A stretch of 59,761 nucleotides of DNA, from contig CAMYOJ010000024.1 in assembly GCA_947259985.1 (NCBI GenBank), positions 1 to 59,761 of the forward strand, written 5' to 3'. Of this stretch, positions 51,836 to 59,761 are shown in pieces. Position 1 is the first letter of the stretch. Every line of letters begins with the position of its first letter. The position numbers and the translations under genes were made by a program. The notes beneath the pieces were generated by a model that was not told the DNA's origin, ran no database searches, and saw only the letters and a list, made by a program, of their open reading frames with translations. This DNA comes from an uncultured Woeseiaceae bacterium (GTDB lineage Bacteria; Pseudomonadota; Gammaproteobacteria; Steroidobacterales; Woeseiaceae).

Positions 51836-54645
51836 TGAGCGGTTCTGTCCTCAGGCGAGCATTTTCGAAGGGTGTCGGGAAGAGAGTTTTCGGCTACTTC
51901 CTCCTGGCTTCGGTCGTGCCGATGCTGTTCGCGGCCGGGCTGGCCTTCCACGAAATCGGTCGCACCGCCGAGCAGGAAGCTGCCCGGGAGTTGAAAAACA
52001 ACGCCAAAGCCTACGGTGTCGATATCCTGACGCGCCTGCAACTCGTTGGCAGCCATGCGCGCGAAGTCGTCAGCATCGTCGAGCAGGGAAGAACTTTCGA
52101 AGACCACCAATACCTGCTCGACGACTTCCAGGCAATCTGGTTTGAGGAAGGCGATGGCTCCATGCGGTTAATCAGCGGTGCTGATGACAAGACCGCACCG
52201 GACCCGTTTGGAAAAACGCTCGACATAGGCCAGGAGCGGCTCGTGTTTTCTGACGGGCGTAGATTGATCATGTACCAGCCCGTCTCCGCCGAAAGGGTAA
52301 TGGCATTCGAACTGAATGGCCGGAAGATCTGGGGTCCGCGAGAGAACCTGCCGTTCAATACCGAATTCTGCGTGTTCACCGAGACCGGAGTTGGTCTCTA
52401 CTGCACGGCTGAGATCGATCCAGGGATTCACGCGTCTCTGCTGGCTGATGCGAGCGTCCGCAGCAGCGTGTTCTCGTCCTGGGAGCAGGACGGGGTCCGC
52501 AAGTTCGCCGCGCTCTGGCAGCTGTTCCTCGGAGCCTCGTTCGCTGCGCAGCCCATGGATATCATCGCTATCCAGGACCGGGATTTCGCACTGGCGTCGG
52601 GTACCGATTTCCGTCGCGTATTCTTCCCGGCGATCGCGCTCGTGCTGGTTCTGGTTGGCGTGCTGAGCCTGAACCTTGTGGGCCGCAGTCTCGTGCCGCT
52701 GCAACACCTGACGCTCGCGGCGCGACAAATCGCTTCAGGCAATCTCAAGTCAAGGGTGCGTGTGCGTACCGGGGACGAATTCGAGTGGCTGGCCGAAGCA
52801 TTCAACAATATGGCGGCGCGGCTGAGCCGACAGATATCGACGCTCGAGGCGATGTCAGGCATTGACCGTATGATCCTCTCCGGTACACGCTTTGAAGACG
52901 TTTCCGAGGACGTCGTCAAGCACCTGGTCGGACTGACAAGATGCAGCGCCGCGGCCGTCATTGCTCGCGAAATTCACGGCGCGCACAGGGCCAAAATGAT
53001 TTCGCTTCATAAAGGCGAGTTCACGCACGAACGCATCAGCCTGCCGCACGATATGGGCAATCAATGGTGCCAACCCCGGCAGGTGAGCGTCAGCGAAGTG
53101 GACGCCAAAGTAGCACCGTACAAGGAGCGTTTCGAAGCCTACGGGCAAAATTACGTGGTTGTGATACCCGTCATACTGCACGAAGACATCAAGGGAATTC
53201 TGCTGCTTGGCTTCAGGTCGCGCTTTGACATGACGCGCAGCAGCCTGCAGCGCTGCATCGACCTTGCCGGCCGCTTTGCTGTCGCGCTCACCAGTGTCGA
53301 ACGTGAAGAATCGCTGTATCGACAGGCGCACTTCGACCCCCTGACGGATCTGCCGAACCGGCAGTTGCTCAAGGATCGCCTGGAACAGCAGCTTGTTGCC
53401 GCCAGGATCGATAATCACAGCGGCGCGATCCTGTTTCTCGATCTCGATCGCTTCAAGGAAATCAACGACGTGTTCGGACATTCGGTTGGCGACGTCGTAC
53501 TGGAGCAGGCCGCGGAGCGCATTGTCTCCGAGGTGCGCGGCCGCGATACCGTAGCGCGACTGGGTGGCGATGAGTTCGTGATCGTTTTGCCCAGCATTCG
53601 CAACAACAACATCGTGCGTGCGACCGCCGAACGCTTGCTGGGTAAGCTGGGGGAGGCGTTTACGGTGAACGATGTCGATCATTACCTGAGCGCCAGTATC
53701 GGTATTGTCATCTTCCCTGAGGATGGGGACAGCGTCGAAATGCTTCTCAAGAATGCGGATTCCGCGATGTACCGCGCCAAGGATGCGGGTCGCAATCGTT
53801 TTGAGTTCTTTAGTGAGCAGCTAAACGATGAGAGCCGCCGCAAGATCAGCCTGGAGCGTGATTTGCGCGCCGCATTCTACAGCGGCAAGCTCGATCTTTG
53901 TTACCAACCACAATTCGACGCCCACACTGGCGATATCAGTGGTGCCGAGGCGCTGCTTCGGTGGGAGCACCCGGAGGAAGGTGCCATATCGCCCGACGAG
54001 TTCATTCCGATGGCGGAGGAGTCCGGGCTGATTGTCGAACTAGGTGCGTGGGTCATCGAGCAGGCCTGCAGGGATCTGTGCGAAGTGATCGACGGCGGCC
54101 TGCATCCGGGTCCAATGTCCATAAACGTGTCGGCGCGGCAGCTGCGCGAATCAAGCTTCGTGAACCAGGTCATGGAACCGATTCGACGCTTCGGGATACA
54201 CCCGGGCTATCTGCAACTCGAAGTCACCGAAACGACCGTTGCACAGAATCGCGACAAGGCGATCAGCATTCTGGAGACCCTGCGTTCCGAAGGCGTGCGC
54301 ATCGCGATCGACGATTTCGGAACGGGCTATTCCTCCTTGAGCTACCTGCAGCAAATGCCGTTCGACGTCATCAAGATCGATAAGTCATTTATCCAGCAAA
54401 TCGGAACGGGTACGACCTCGGATAATATTTGCCGCACGATCATCAGGATGGCAGAAGAACTCGGCAAGAAGTCCATTGCCGAGGGCGTCGAAAGCGACGA
54501 GCAGCTCGAGTTCCTGAGGAAAAACGGCTGCGACTCGATCCAGGGTTTTTTCTACAGCGAAGCATTGACGCAAAACGAGTTTCTGAGCTTCGTAGGCAAG
54601 CAGGACTTCCATACCCAACGCCGCAAGGCGCTGGAGATACTCTAA
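51835..54645 (+). CDS. GGDEF-EAL membrane protein, probable cyclic-di-GMP enzyme
   Basis: A 936-residue inner-membrane signalling protein. Domain order: transmembrane helix about 20-42, periplasmic sensor about 45-260, second helix about 262-284, HAMP about 285-340, GAF-like about 345-490, GGDEF about 500-660, EAL about 680-930. GGDEF is intact (577-581), with the inhibitory site RGRD just upstream, and EAL (705-707) together with DDFGTGYSSL is intact. Both activities are therefore possible; the two are commonly biased by the input. It is translationally coupled to the upstream pseudopilin, linking c-di-GMP turnover to a pilin-like component. Confidence 0.94.
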   Translation: MSGSVLRRAFSKGVGKRVFGYFLLASVVPMLFAAGLAFHEIGRTAEQEAARELKNNAKAYGVDILTRLQLVGSHAREVVSIVEQGRTFEDHQYLLDDFQAIWFEEGDGSMRLISGADDKTAPDPFGKTLDIGQERLVFSDGRRLIMYQPVSAERVMAFELNGRKIWGPRENLPFNTEFCVFTETGVGLYCTAEIDPGIHASLLADASVRSSVFSSWEQDGVRKFAALWQLFLGASFAAQPMDIIAIQDRDFALASGTDFRRVFFPAIALVLVLVGVLSLNLVGRSLVPLQHLTLAARQIASGNLKSRVRVRTGDEFEWLAEAFNNMAARLSRQISTLEAMSGIDRMILSGTRFEDVSEDVVKHLVGLTRCSAAAVIAREIHGAHRAKMISLHKGEFTHERISLPHDMGNQWCQPRQVSVSEVDAKVAPYKERFEAYGQNYVVVIPVILHEDIKGILLLGFRSRFDMTRSSLQRCIDLAGRFAVALTSVEREESLYRQAHFDPLTDLPNRQLLKDRLEQQLVAARIDNHSGAILFLDLDRFKEINDVFGHSVGDVVLEQAAERIVSEVRGRDTVARLGGDEFVIVLPSIRNNNIVRATAERLLGKLGEAFTVNDVDHYLSASIGIVIFPEDGDSVEMLLKNADSAMYRAKDAGRNRFEFFSEQLNDESRRKISLERDLRAAFYSGKLDLCYQPQFDAHTGDISGAEALLRWEHPEEGAISPDEFIPMAEESGLIVELGAWVIEQACRDLCEVIDGGLHPGPMSINVSARQLRESSFVNQVMEPIRRFGIHPGYLQLEVTETTVAQNRDKAISILETLRSEGVRIAIDDFGTGYSSLSYLQQMPFDVIKIDKSFIQQIGTGTTSDNICRTIIRMAEELGKKSIAEGVESDEQLEFLRKNGCDSIQGFFYSEALTQNEFLSFVGKQDFHTQRRKALEIL

Positions 54646-54646
54646 G

Positions 54647-54674
54647 AAAAAGGCCGGGCAATGCCCGGCCTTTT
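54647..54674 (+). terminator. Bidirectional rho-independent terminator
   Basis: A 13-bp palindrome (AAAAGGCCGGGCA / TGCCCGGCCTTTT) with almost no loop sits between the convergent stops of the GGDEF-EAL gene and rpoD. With A's on one side and T's on the other it can stop transcription from both directions. Confidence 0.9.
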
Positions 54675-54694
54675 AAATTGACGTTTGCACGCCA

Positions 54695-56512
54695 TCAATC
54701 TTCGAGCAGGAAGCTCCTGAGCTGATCGGACCGCGTCGGGTGGCGCAGTTTCCTGAGTGCCTTGGCCTCGATCTGGCGAATGCGCTCACGCGTTACGTCG
54801 AACTGCTTGCCGACTTCCTCGAGCGTGTGATCGGTATTCATGTCGATGCCGAACCGCATGCGCAATACCTTGGCCTCGCGCGGCGTCAGGCCGGCGAGTA
54901 CCGAGTGCGTCGTTTCCTTGAGGCCTGATGTCGTTGCGGAGTCAACGGGCGAGTGCACGGTCTGGTCTTCGATGAAGTCGCCCAGGTGCGAATCCTCGTC
55001 ATCGCCGATCGGCGTTTCCATGGAGATCGGTTCCTTGGCAATCTTGAGCACCTTGCGGACCTTGTCCTCGGGCATCTCCATGCGCTCGGCCAGCTCATCG
55101 GGCAGCGGTTCGCGTCCCATCTCCTGCAGCATCTGCCGGGAAATACGATTGAGCTTGTTGATGGTCTCGATCATATGTACGGGGATACGAATCGTGCGTG
55201 CCTGGTCCGCGATCGAACGCGTAATTGCCTGGCGAATCCACCACGTCGCATAGGTCGAGAACTTGTAACCGCGGCGATACTCGAACTTGTCCACGGCTTT
55301 CATGAGACCGATGTTGCCTTCCTGTATGAGGTCCAGGAACTGCAGGCCGCGATTTGTGTACTTCTTGGCGATCGAGATTACGAGTCGGAGGTTGGCTTCC
55401 ACCATCTCTTTCTTCGCACGGCGGGCTTTCGCTTCGCCGATCGACATCTGGCGGTTGATCTCCTTGATCTCGCTGATCTTGAGGCGCGTCACTTCCTCGA
55501 CGGCGATCAGCTTGCGCTGCGCGCGCAGGATGTCGTCTTTGAGCTTGGCGAGTATCGACGAGTGCTTGCGCTTGGCACGGATGTGTTTGTCGATCCACAT
55601 CAGGTCCGTCTCGCTCTTCGGAAAGCTCGACAGGAAATCCTTGCGCGGCATGCCGGCGTCGCGAACACAGATCTGCATGACCAGGCGTTCCTGGCTGCGA
55701 ATGATCGAAACCACGTCACGCAGGTTGCGCACGAGTGCGTCGAACAGCTTGGGCGCGAGCTTGAGCTCCATGATCTGATCGGCCATGTCCTGATGCGCCT
55801 TGACGGTTTTCTTGTCCTTGAGGCCGTGCAGGTCCAGGTACTTCATCGCTCGATTGAAATGACGGCGGATGACGCGTACGCGGGCTTTTACCTCGTCCGG
55901 ATCGGGTCCGGTGTCGACGACTTCATCGTCGTCGTCATCGTCGGTTTTCGGCGCGGGCGGCTTGATCTCGTCGGGCTCGTTCGGATCGATGAAGCCGACA
56001 ACGAAATCCTGCATGCGCGTCTCGCCACCGATGACCCTGTCGGCCACTTCCAGCAGTGCCTCGACGGTCGGCGGGAAGTGCACCATGTGGTACTTGACCT
56101 GGTTGAGGCCGTCCTCGATTCGCTTCGCGATCTCGATTTCGCCCTGGCGTGTCAGCAACTCGACCGTGCCCATTTCACGCATGTACATGCGGACCGGGTC
56201 CGTCGTGCGGCCGAATTCGGCGTCGACACTCGCGAGGACGGCCTCGGCCTCCTCGGCACCTTCGTCGTCGGTCGCAGTTGCGTCCGACAGGGTGATCGAT
56301 TCGACGTCGGGCACCTTCTCGTGCACGGCGATACCCATGTCGTTAATCATGTTGACGATGTCTTCGATTTGTTCTGGGTCGACGATGTCGTTCGGCAAGT
56401 GGTCATTGACCTCCGCATAGGTCAGGTAACCCTGTTCCTTGCCGCGGGCAATCAATTCCTTCAGCTGCTGAGCTTGTTTGCCGCCGCCGACTGCTGCTCT
56501 TTTTTCTGTCAA
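54695..56512 (-). CDS. rpoD: RNA polymerase sigma factor RpoD (sigma-70)
   Basis: Housekeeping sigma factor of 605 residues. Region 1.1 ([20 protein letters not shown]), region 1.2 ([19 protein letters not shown]), the nonconserved insert (about 170-270, with an acidic run [10 protein letters not shown]), region 2 ([20 protein letters not shown], in pieces), region 3, and region 4.2 ([20 protein letters not shown]) are all present. The start codon is TTG at 56512 with AGGGA at proper spacing; no ATG or GTG in frame can replace it, since the next Met is at residue 54. It is last in the rpsU-yqeY-dnaG-rpoD operon, 74 bases after dnaG. Confidence 0.98.
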   Translation of the reverse strand: MTEKRAAVGGGKQAQQLKELIARGKEQGYLTYAEVNDHLPNDIVDPEQIEDIVNMINDMGIAVHEKVPDVESITLSDATATDDEGAEEAEAVLASVDAEFGRTTDPVRMYMREMGTVELLTRQGEIEIAKRIEDGLNQVKYHMVHFPPTVEALLEVADRVIGGETRMQDFVVGFIDPNEPDEIKPPAPKTDDDDDDEVVDTGPDPDEVKARVRVIRRHFNRAMKYLDLHGLKDKKTVKAHQDMADQIMELKLAPKLFDALVRNLRDVVSIIRSQERLVMQICVRDAGMPRKDFLSSFPKSETDLMWIDKHIRAKRKHSSILAKLKDDILRAQRKLIAVEEVTRLKISEIKEINRQMSIGEAKARRAKKEMVEANLRLVISIAKKYTNRGLQFLDLIQEGNIGLMKAVDKFEYRRGYKFSTYATWWIRQAITRSIADQARTIRIPVHMIETINKLNRISRQMLQEMGREPLPDELAERMEMPEDKVRKVLKIAKEPISMETPIGDDEDSHLGDFIEDQTVHSPVDSATTSGLKETTHSVLAGLTPREAKVLRMRFGIDMNTDHTLEEVGKQFDVTRERIRQIEAKALRKLRHPTRSDQLRSFLLED

Positions 56513-56586
56513 GACAAAATCCCTGCGGGTAAAAAATACAAACGATTAATTCTACTCTTTTGCAAGAGCTCAATCTACAAAAAACT

Positions 56587-58347
56587 CTATTCCCTTGGAC
56601 CCGATGTCAGCGCCCGGAGTTCGCTTTTTTCGTCGTCTGTGAGCCCTGTAACTCTTTGTTTTTCTATCAAAAAATCGATTCTTTCCTTGCGCCCGGCCTG
56701 CGCGAGCTGCGCCAGGCACTCGTCGAGCTCCAGGGCCGGGTCGAAATCTTCGTCGACCGGCACCTCGATGGCCGCCAGTTTGCCGAGGTGGCGCCCCTGT
56801 TCGTCATGCCGCCAGCGTTCCAGCAAACCAGCCGTCGTAATATTGGGTTCGTTCTGCACGGTTTCAATGAGGGCCTGCAACAAATCGGCGCCGGGTCGGT
56901 TGATGCCCGCCAGTTTCCCGACATCGAGCTTGTGAGCGGCTTCCGGGTGATTCAGCACTATTGAGATCGCGTGTCTTACCACCGACGGCTTGCCGGCACC
57001 CGATGAATGTCTCTGCCGCCCGGCGCGCGCCTTCCCGTGGTGAGTGTGCGGGGCGGTATCCTTTCCACCCGTCGCTACCATCTTTTGCAACTTGGCGGCG
57101 CTCAGACCAACGGCCTCGGCGAGGCTCTCCATAAGCAACTCCCGGTAGACGCCCGCGGGTATGCGGCTGACCAGCGGTCGTGCCAGTTCCGCGAGCCGGG
57201 CGCGGCCGTCCACGGTCTGCATATCGACCTGGCTTGCCAATTCTTCGATCAGGAATTCGGACAATGCACTGCCGTTTTCCAGAAGTTGTACAAACGTATC
57301 CGCACCGTGCTCGTTGACGTAGGAGTCCGGGTCGTGGCCTTCGGGCAGGAAGACGAAGCGGACCTGCCGGCCTTCGCGAATCTGCGGCAGTGCATTCTCG
57401 AGCGCCCGCCAGGCAGCCTGCCTGCCTGCGCGGTCGCCGTCGAACGCGAAGCAGACGTTTTCGGTCAGGCGAAACAGCCGATTCAGTTGTTCGCTCGTCG
57501 TTGCCGTGCCGAGAGTAGCGACGCCAAAGTCGATGCCGTGGCGGGCCAGTGCGACGACATCCATGTAGCCCTCGACGACGACGAGTTGTTCGATGTGTCG
57601 CAGCGCCTGGCGTGCTTCGTACAGGCCGTAGAGTTCTCGACCCTTGTGGAACAGCACGGTCTCCGGTGAGTTCAGGTATTTCGGCTCGCCGTCGCCCATA
57701 ACGCGACCACCGAAACCGATCGTGCGCCCACGGGCGTCGCGTATCGGGAACATGATGCGATCACGGAAACGATCGTAGTGCTTGCCGTTGTCCTTGCGGA
57801 TGATCAGGCCTGTCGCCAACAGTCGCTCGGTCGCTTCCGCGGACCTGCCGAACTTGTCGAGCACGTTGCTCCAGCCGTCGGGGGCATAGCCGATGCTGAA
57901 ACGCTTAGCGGTCGAACCGTCGATGCCGCGGTCCTTCAGGTAGTCGACGGCAGCCGGTGTTTCCTTGAGGCAGGACTGCCAGTGTCGCGCGACCGTATCC
58001 ATGAGAGAAAACAGTTCGTCGTAGCGGCGTGCCGGCTTGTCGCTTTCGCTGCGCGGCACCTCGACGCCCATGGAACTGGCCAGGTTCTCGATCGCCTCGA
58101 CGAAACTCATGTGATCATATTCCATGAGGAAGCCGATGGCCGTGCCGTGCGCGCCGCAGCCGAAGCAGTGGTAGAAACCTTTACCCGGGCTCACAGTGAA
58201 GGAGGGCGTTTTCTCGTCATGGAACGGGCAGCAGGCTTTGAATTCCCGGCCGGCTTTCTTGAGCTGCACGCGTCGCCCGACAACCTCGACGATGTCTGCT
58301 CTTGCGATCAGATCGTCGATGAAATCCTGGGGAATGAGTCCGGACAA
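56587..58347 (-). CDS. dnaG: DNA primase
   Basis: Primase that makes RNA primers for replication. 586 residues: a zinc-binding domain (CCPFHDEKTPSF, HCFGCGAHG), the RNA-polymerase core with TOPRIM, including VVEGYMDVVALARHG and CFAFDGDRAGRQAAWRA, and a C-terminal DnaB-binding helical region ending before ALTSGPRE. The start is TTG at 58347 (AGGA at six bases), eight bases after the yqeY stop. Third gene of the macromolecular-synthesis operon. Confidence 0.97.
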   Translation of the reverse strand: MSGLIPQDFIDDLIARADIVEVVGRRVQLKKAGREFKACCPFHDEKTPSFTVSPGKGFYHCFGCGAHGTAIGFLMEYDHMSFVEAIENLASSMGVEVPRSESDKPARRYDELFSLMDTVARHWQSCLKETPAAVDYLKDRGIDGSTAKRFSIGYAPDGWSNVLDKFGRSAEATERLLATGLIIRKDNGKHYDRFRDRIMFPIRDARGRTIGFGGRVMGDGEPKYLNSPETVLFHKGRELYGLYEARQALRHIEQLVVVEGYMDVVALARHGIDFGVATLGTATTSEQLNRLFRLTENVCFAFDGDRAGRQAAWRALENALPQIREGRQVRFVFLPEGHDPDSYVNEHGADTFVQLLENGSALSEFLIEELASQVDMQTVDGRARLAELARPLVSRIPAGVYRELLMESLAEAVGLSAAKLQKMVATGGKDTAPHTHHGKARAGRQRHSSGAGKPSVVRHAISIVLNHPEAAHKLDVGKLAGINRPGADLLQALIETVQNEPNITTAGLLERWRHDEQGRHLGKLAAIEVPVDEDFDPALELDECLAQLAQAGRKERIDFLIEKQRVTGLTDDEKSELRALTSGPRE

Positions 58348-58355
58348 GGCCTGTC

Positions 58356-58805
58356 CTATAGCGCGTTCAGGCGTTCCTTGACCGTAGCGCTGACAGCGCC
58401 CATATCGGCGCGACCCGCCGCTTTGGCCTTGATCTGGCCCATGACTTTGCCCATATCGCGGATGCCCTCGGCACCAGTAGCCAGGATGACTTCGTCGACC
58501 ATGGCCGCGAGTTCATCGGCGGACAGCTGCTCGGGCAGGTACTGTTCGAGTATGGCGATCTCGTCGCGTTCGATCTTGGCGAGATCTTCTCGATTGCCTT
58601 TCTCGAACTGCTCGACCGAGTCGCGCCGCTGCTTGACCATCTTAGTGAGCACGGCGAGCACGGCCGCGTCGTCGAGTTCCGCGCGCGTGTCGACTTCGAC
58701 CTGCTTGATCGCGGCGAGAATCAGGCGCACCACCTTGAGCCGGTCTTTGTCACCAGCCTTCATGGAGGACTTCATGTCCTCTGTAATTTGGTCTTTGAGC
58801 GACAT
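58356..58805 (-). CDS. yqeY: GatB/YqeY domain protein
   Basis: A 149-residue YqeY-type protein, homologous to the C-terminal tail domain of the GatB amidotransferase subunit. Characteristic residues are SLKDQITEDMKSSMKAGDKD at the start, VVRLILAAIKQVE, then YLPEQLS and GKVMGQIKAKAAGRADMGAVS near the end. The independent role is not well known; it is a common member of the rpsU-dnaG-rpoD operon. Its GGAG ribosome-binding site lies in the 3' arm of the hairpin at 58813-58830. Confidence 0.95.
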   Translation of the reverse strand: MSLKDQITEDMKSSMKAGDKDRLKVVRLILAAIKQVEVDTRAELDDAAVLAVLTKMVKQRRDSVEQFEKGNREDLAKIERDEIAILEQYLPEQLSADELAAMVDEVILATGAEGIRDMGKVMGQIKAKAAGRADMGAVSATVKERLNAL

Positions 58806-58812
58806 GGGCGAT

Positions 58813-58830
58813 GCTCCGCCAGAGCGGAGC
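58813..58830 (-). promoter_or_regulatory. Hairpin sequestering the yqeY ribosome-binding site
   Basis: On the minus strand GCTCCGC (58830-58824), loop TCTG, GCGGAGC (58819-58813) form a perfect 7-bp stem. The GGAG inside the second arm is the yqeY Shine-Dalgarno sequence, eight bases from its ATG, so it is occluded when the hairpin forms. No T-run follows, so it is not a terminator. Confidence 0.6.
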
Positions 58831-58838
58831 GGACTGAA

Positions 58839-59054
58839 TCAGTAGAGACGCTTGCGCTTGGCTTCTTCGCGAGACAGGCGCTTCATGTGGCGCTTGACGG
58901 CGGCCGCTTTCTTGCGCTTTCTTTCCTGGGTTGGCTTCTCGTAAAACTCACGACGACGAAGCTCGGTCAGGATGCCGGCTTTCTCGCAGGCACGCTTGAA
59001 ACGACGCAGGGCAGCGTCAAAATATTCGTTCTCTTTTACGCGAACACTTGGCAT
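58839..59054 (-). CDS. rpsU: 30S ribosomal protein S21
   Basis: A 71-residue S21, very basic with the family core [26 protein letters not shown] and the lysine-rich tail. It binds the 30S platform near the anti-Shine-Dalgarno region. Its own ribosome-binding site is poor (GGAA with 11-base spacing). First gene of the operon with yqeY, dnaG and rpoD; a promoter and a terminator-like hairpin precede it. Confidence 0.97.
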   Translation of the reverse strand: MPSVRVKENEYFDAALRRFKRACEKAGILTELRRREFYEKPTQERKRKKAAAVKRHMKRLSREEAKRKRLY

Positions 59055-59078
59055 TGATCAGGTATTCCGGTCAGACAT

Positions 59079-59103
59079 AAAGAAACCCGGCGCTGTGGCC
59101 GGG
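59079..59103 (-). terminator. Terminator-like hairpin upstream of rpsU
   Basis: On the minus strand CCCGGC, a 6-base loop and GCCGGG form a stem followed by TTTCTTT. It lies between the rpsU promoter and the rpsU start, so it would stop most transcripts early unless read-through occurs: the position of an attenuator. It could alternatively be a boundary element. Confidence 0.55.
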
Positions 59104-59115
59104 ACAGAGCCGCGT

Positions 59116-59144
59116 ATAATAGCGCCGGAAATGGCCGTTTGCAA
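59116..59144 (-). promoter_or_regulatory. Sigma-70 promoter of the rpsU operon
   Basis: On the minus strand TTGCAA (59144-59139) and TATTAT (59121-59116) are separated by exactly 17 bases, 61 bases upstream of the rpsU ATG at 59054. The same DNA read rightward shows TATAAT (59115-59120) that might serve tsaD, but with no good -35. Confidence 0.7.
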
Positions 59145-59176
59145 AGGGTTTCAGGGGCAAATATGATCCGCCGCCT

Positions 59177-59761
59177 ATGAACGTTCTGGGCATCGAAACA
59201 AGCTGTGATGAGACCGGTGTAGCGCTGTTCGACACCGAACGCGGCCTCGTCGCACACGCGCTGCACAGCCAGGTCGACCTGCATGCGGTCTACGGCGGGG
59301 TGGTTCCGGAGATCGCGTCGCGCGACCACGTGCGTATGCTTTTGCCATTAATTCAACAGGTTATGAGCGAGGCGGGTATCGAAAAACCCGACGCCATCGC
59401 CTACACGGCGGGTCCGGGACTGGTGGGAGCACTGATGGTCGGCGGCGGCATGGCGAATGGCCTCGGCCTTGCCTGGGATTGCCCCGTGATCCCGGTACAC
59501 CACATGGAAGGCCATTTGCTGGCGCCCATGCTCGAGGACCAGCCGCCCGAATTTCCGTTCCTGGCGCTGCTCGTATCGGGCGGGCACACGATGCTGATCG
59601 CCGTACGTGCGCTCGGTGACTACCGGGTGCTCGGCACGACCCTTGACGACGCGGTTGGCGAAGCATTCGACAAGACGGCCAAGTTGCTGGGCCTCGGCTA
59701 CCCGGGCGGACCCGCGCTGGCCGCCCTGGCCGAGGCGGGCAATGACAAGGCTTTTGCCTTT
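59177..59761 (+). CDS. tsaD: tRNA threonylcarbamoyladenosine transferase subunit TsaD (3' end outside window)
   Basis: Makes the t6A37 modification of ANN-decoding tRNAs. 195 codons are present, without a stop; full TsaD is about 340 residues. Start ATG 59177 ([14 protein letters not shown]) is the family start. The metal-binding HMEGH motif appears in [11 protein letters not shown], and [25 protein letters not shown] are intact. It diverges from rpsU, the usual gammaproteobacterial arrangement. Confidence 0.97.
   Translation, partial: MNVLGIETSCDETGVALFDTERGLVAHALHSQVDLHAVYGGVVPEIASRDHVRMLLPLIQQVMSEAGIEKPDAIAYTAGPGLVGALMVGGGMANGLGLAWDCPVIPVHHMEGHLLAPMLEDQPPEFPFLALLVSGGHTMLIAVRALGDYRVLGTTLDDAVGEAFDKTAKLLGLGYPGGPALAALAEAGNDKAFAF

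Noticed and set aside
54953..56935. A 660-codon plus-strand frame over rpoD and the end of dnaG
   Set aside because: Antisense shadow of two certain genes, with low-complexity residues and no ribosome-binding site.
57778..58845. A 355-codon plus-strand frame over dnaG and yqeY
   Set aside because: Antisense to certain genes.
59115..59120. TATAAT as a tsaD promoter
   Set aside because: No -35 at 16-18 bases upstream; the same bases belong to a better minus-strand promoter for rpsU.

Overview
This window is ordinary bacterial chromosome (GC roughly 58-60%, dense coding, short operons, long open antisense frames from GC bias). Gene content points to a gammaproteobacterium: rpsU-yqeY-dnaG-rpoD diverging from tsaD, a tRNA-Ile2(CAU) near rpoD, FdxA, PxpABC, RsgA and a PA0069-type radical SAM protein. 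The accessory load (DUF1501, LamG/c-heme lipoproteins, an HzsA-like propeller, DUF4266/DUF3570) resembles marine-sediment lineages such as Woeseiaceae, but that placement is my inference, not a computed result. No prophage, insertion sequence, CRISPR array or rRNA gene was seen.

Layout. 1-4.3 kb: 3' end of ileS, an orphan small protein behind a structured leader with a CsrA-like hairpin, a SRPBCC/GyrI-like protein, murI. 4.3-15.2 kb: an M49-like lipoprotein peptidase, a SpoIIAA-like protein, a leftward run (TPR protein, msrA, folE, SMP-30-like protein), radical SAM protein, glycine-zipper lipoprotein, a decayed cation-efflux fragment, MscS channel, a Yellow/MRJP-like protein and a rhomboid protease. 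15.3-22.8 kb: SRPBCC protein, NUDIX and MBL hydrolases with overlapping ends, an esterase-like lipoprotein, and korAB diverging from the ferredoxin gene fdxA. 22.8-26.1 kb: a palindromic repeat, a haloalkane dehalogenase pseudogene with an internal deletion, an HSL-type hydrolase and a three-part N2227 methyltransferase.

26.2-38.2 kb is the most unusual part. Two divergent operons share an 838-bp intergenic region holding a near-consensus CRP-type palindrome. The leftward operon encodes a DUF1588/1585-like c-heme protein, a di-heme LamG lipoprotein and a Tat-exported DUF1501 protein. The rightward operon encodes an HzsA-like di-heme propeller lipoprotein, an SH3-plus-beta-barrel protein, a second barrel protein, a DUF4266 lipoprotein and a DUF3570 protein. 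Every product carries an export signal. I infer one envelope or outer-membrane machine that uses c-type haem; its substrate is unknown.

38.2-51 kb: a second palindromic repeat, an overlapping run lemA / DUF2207 / amidohydrolase / rhomboid / 34-codon ORF, a TldD-TldE pair in which only TldD has a Tat signal, a third palindromic repeat, an SDR, rsgA with pxpABC, a DUF4124 protein and tRNA-Ile2. 51.3-59.8 kb: a GspG-like pseudopilin coupled to a GGDEF-EAL protein, then the macromolecular-synthesis operon. Here dnaG and rpoD both start at TTG, a terminator-like hairpin lies between the rpsU promoter and rpsU, and a hairpin covers the yqeY ribosome-binding site. The window ends inside tsaD.
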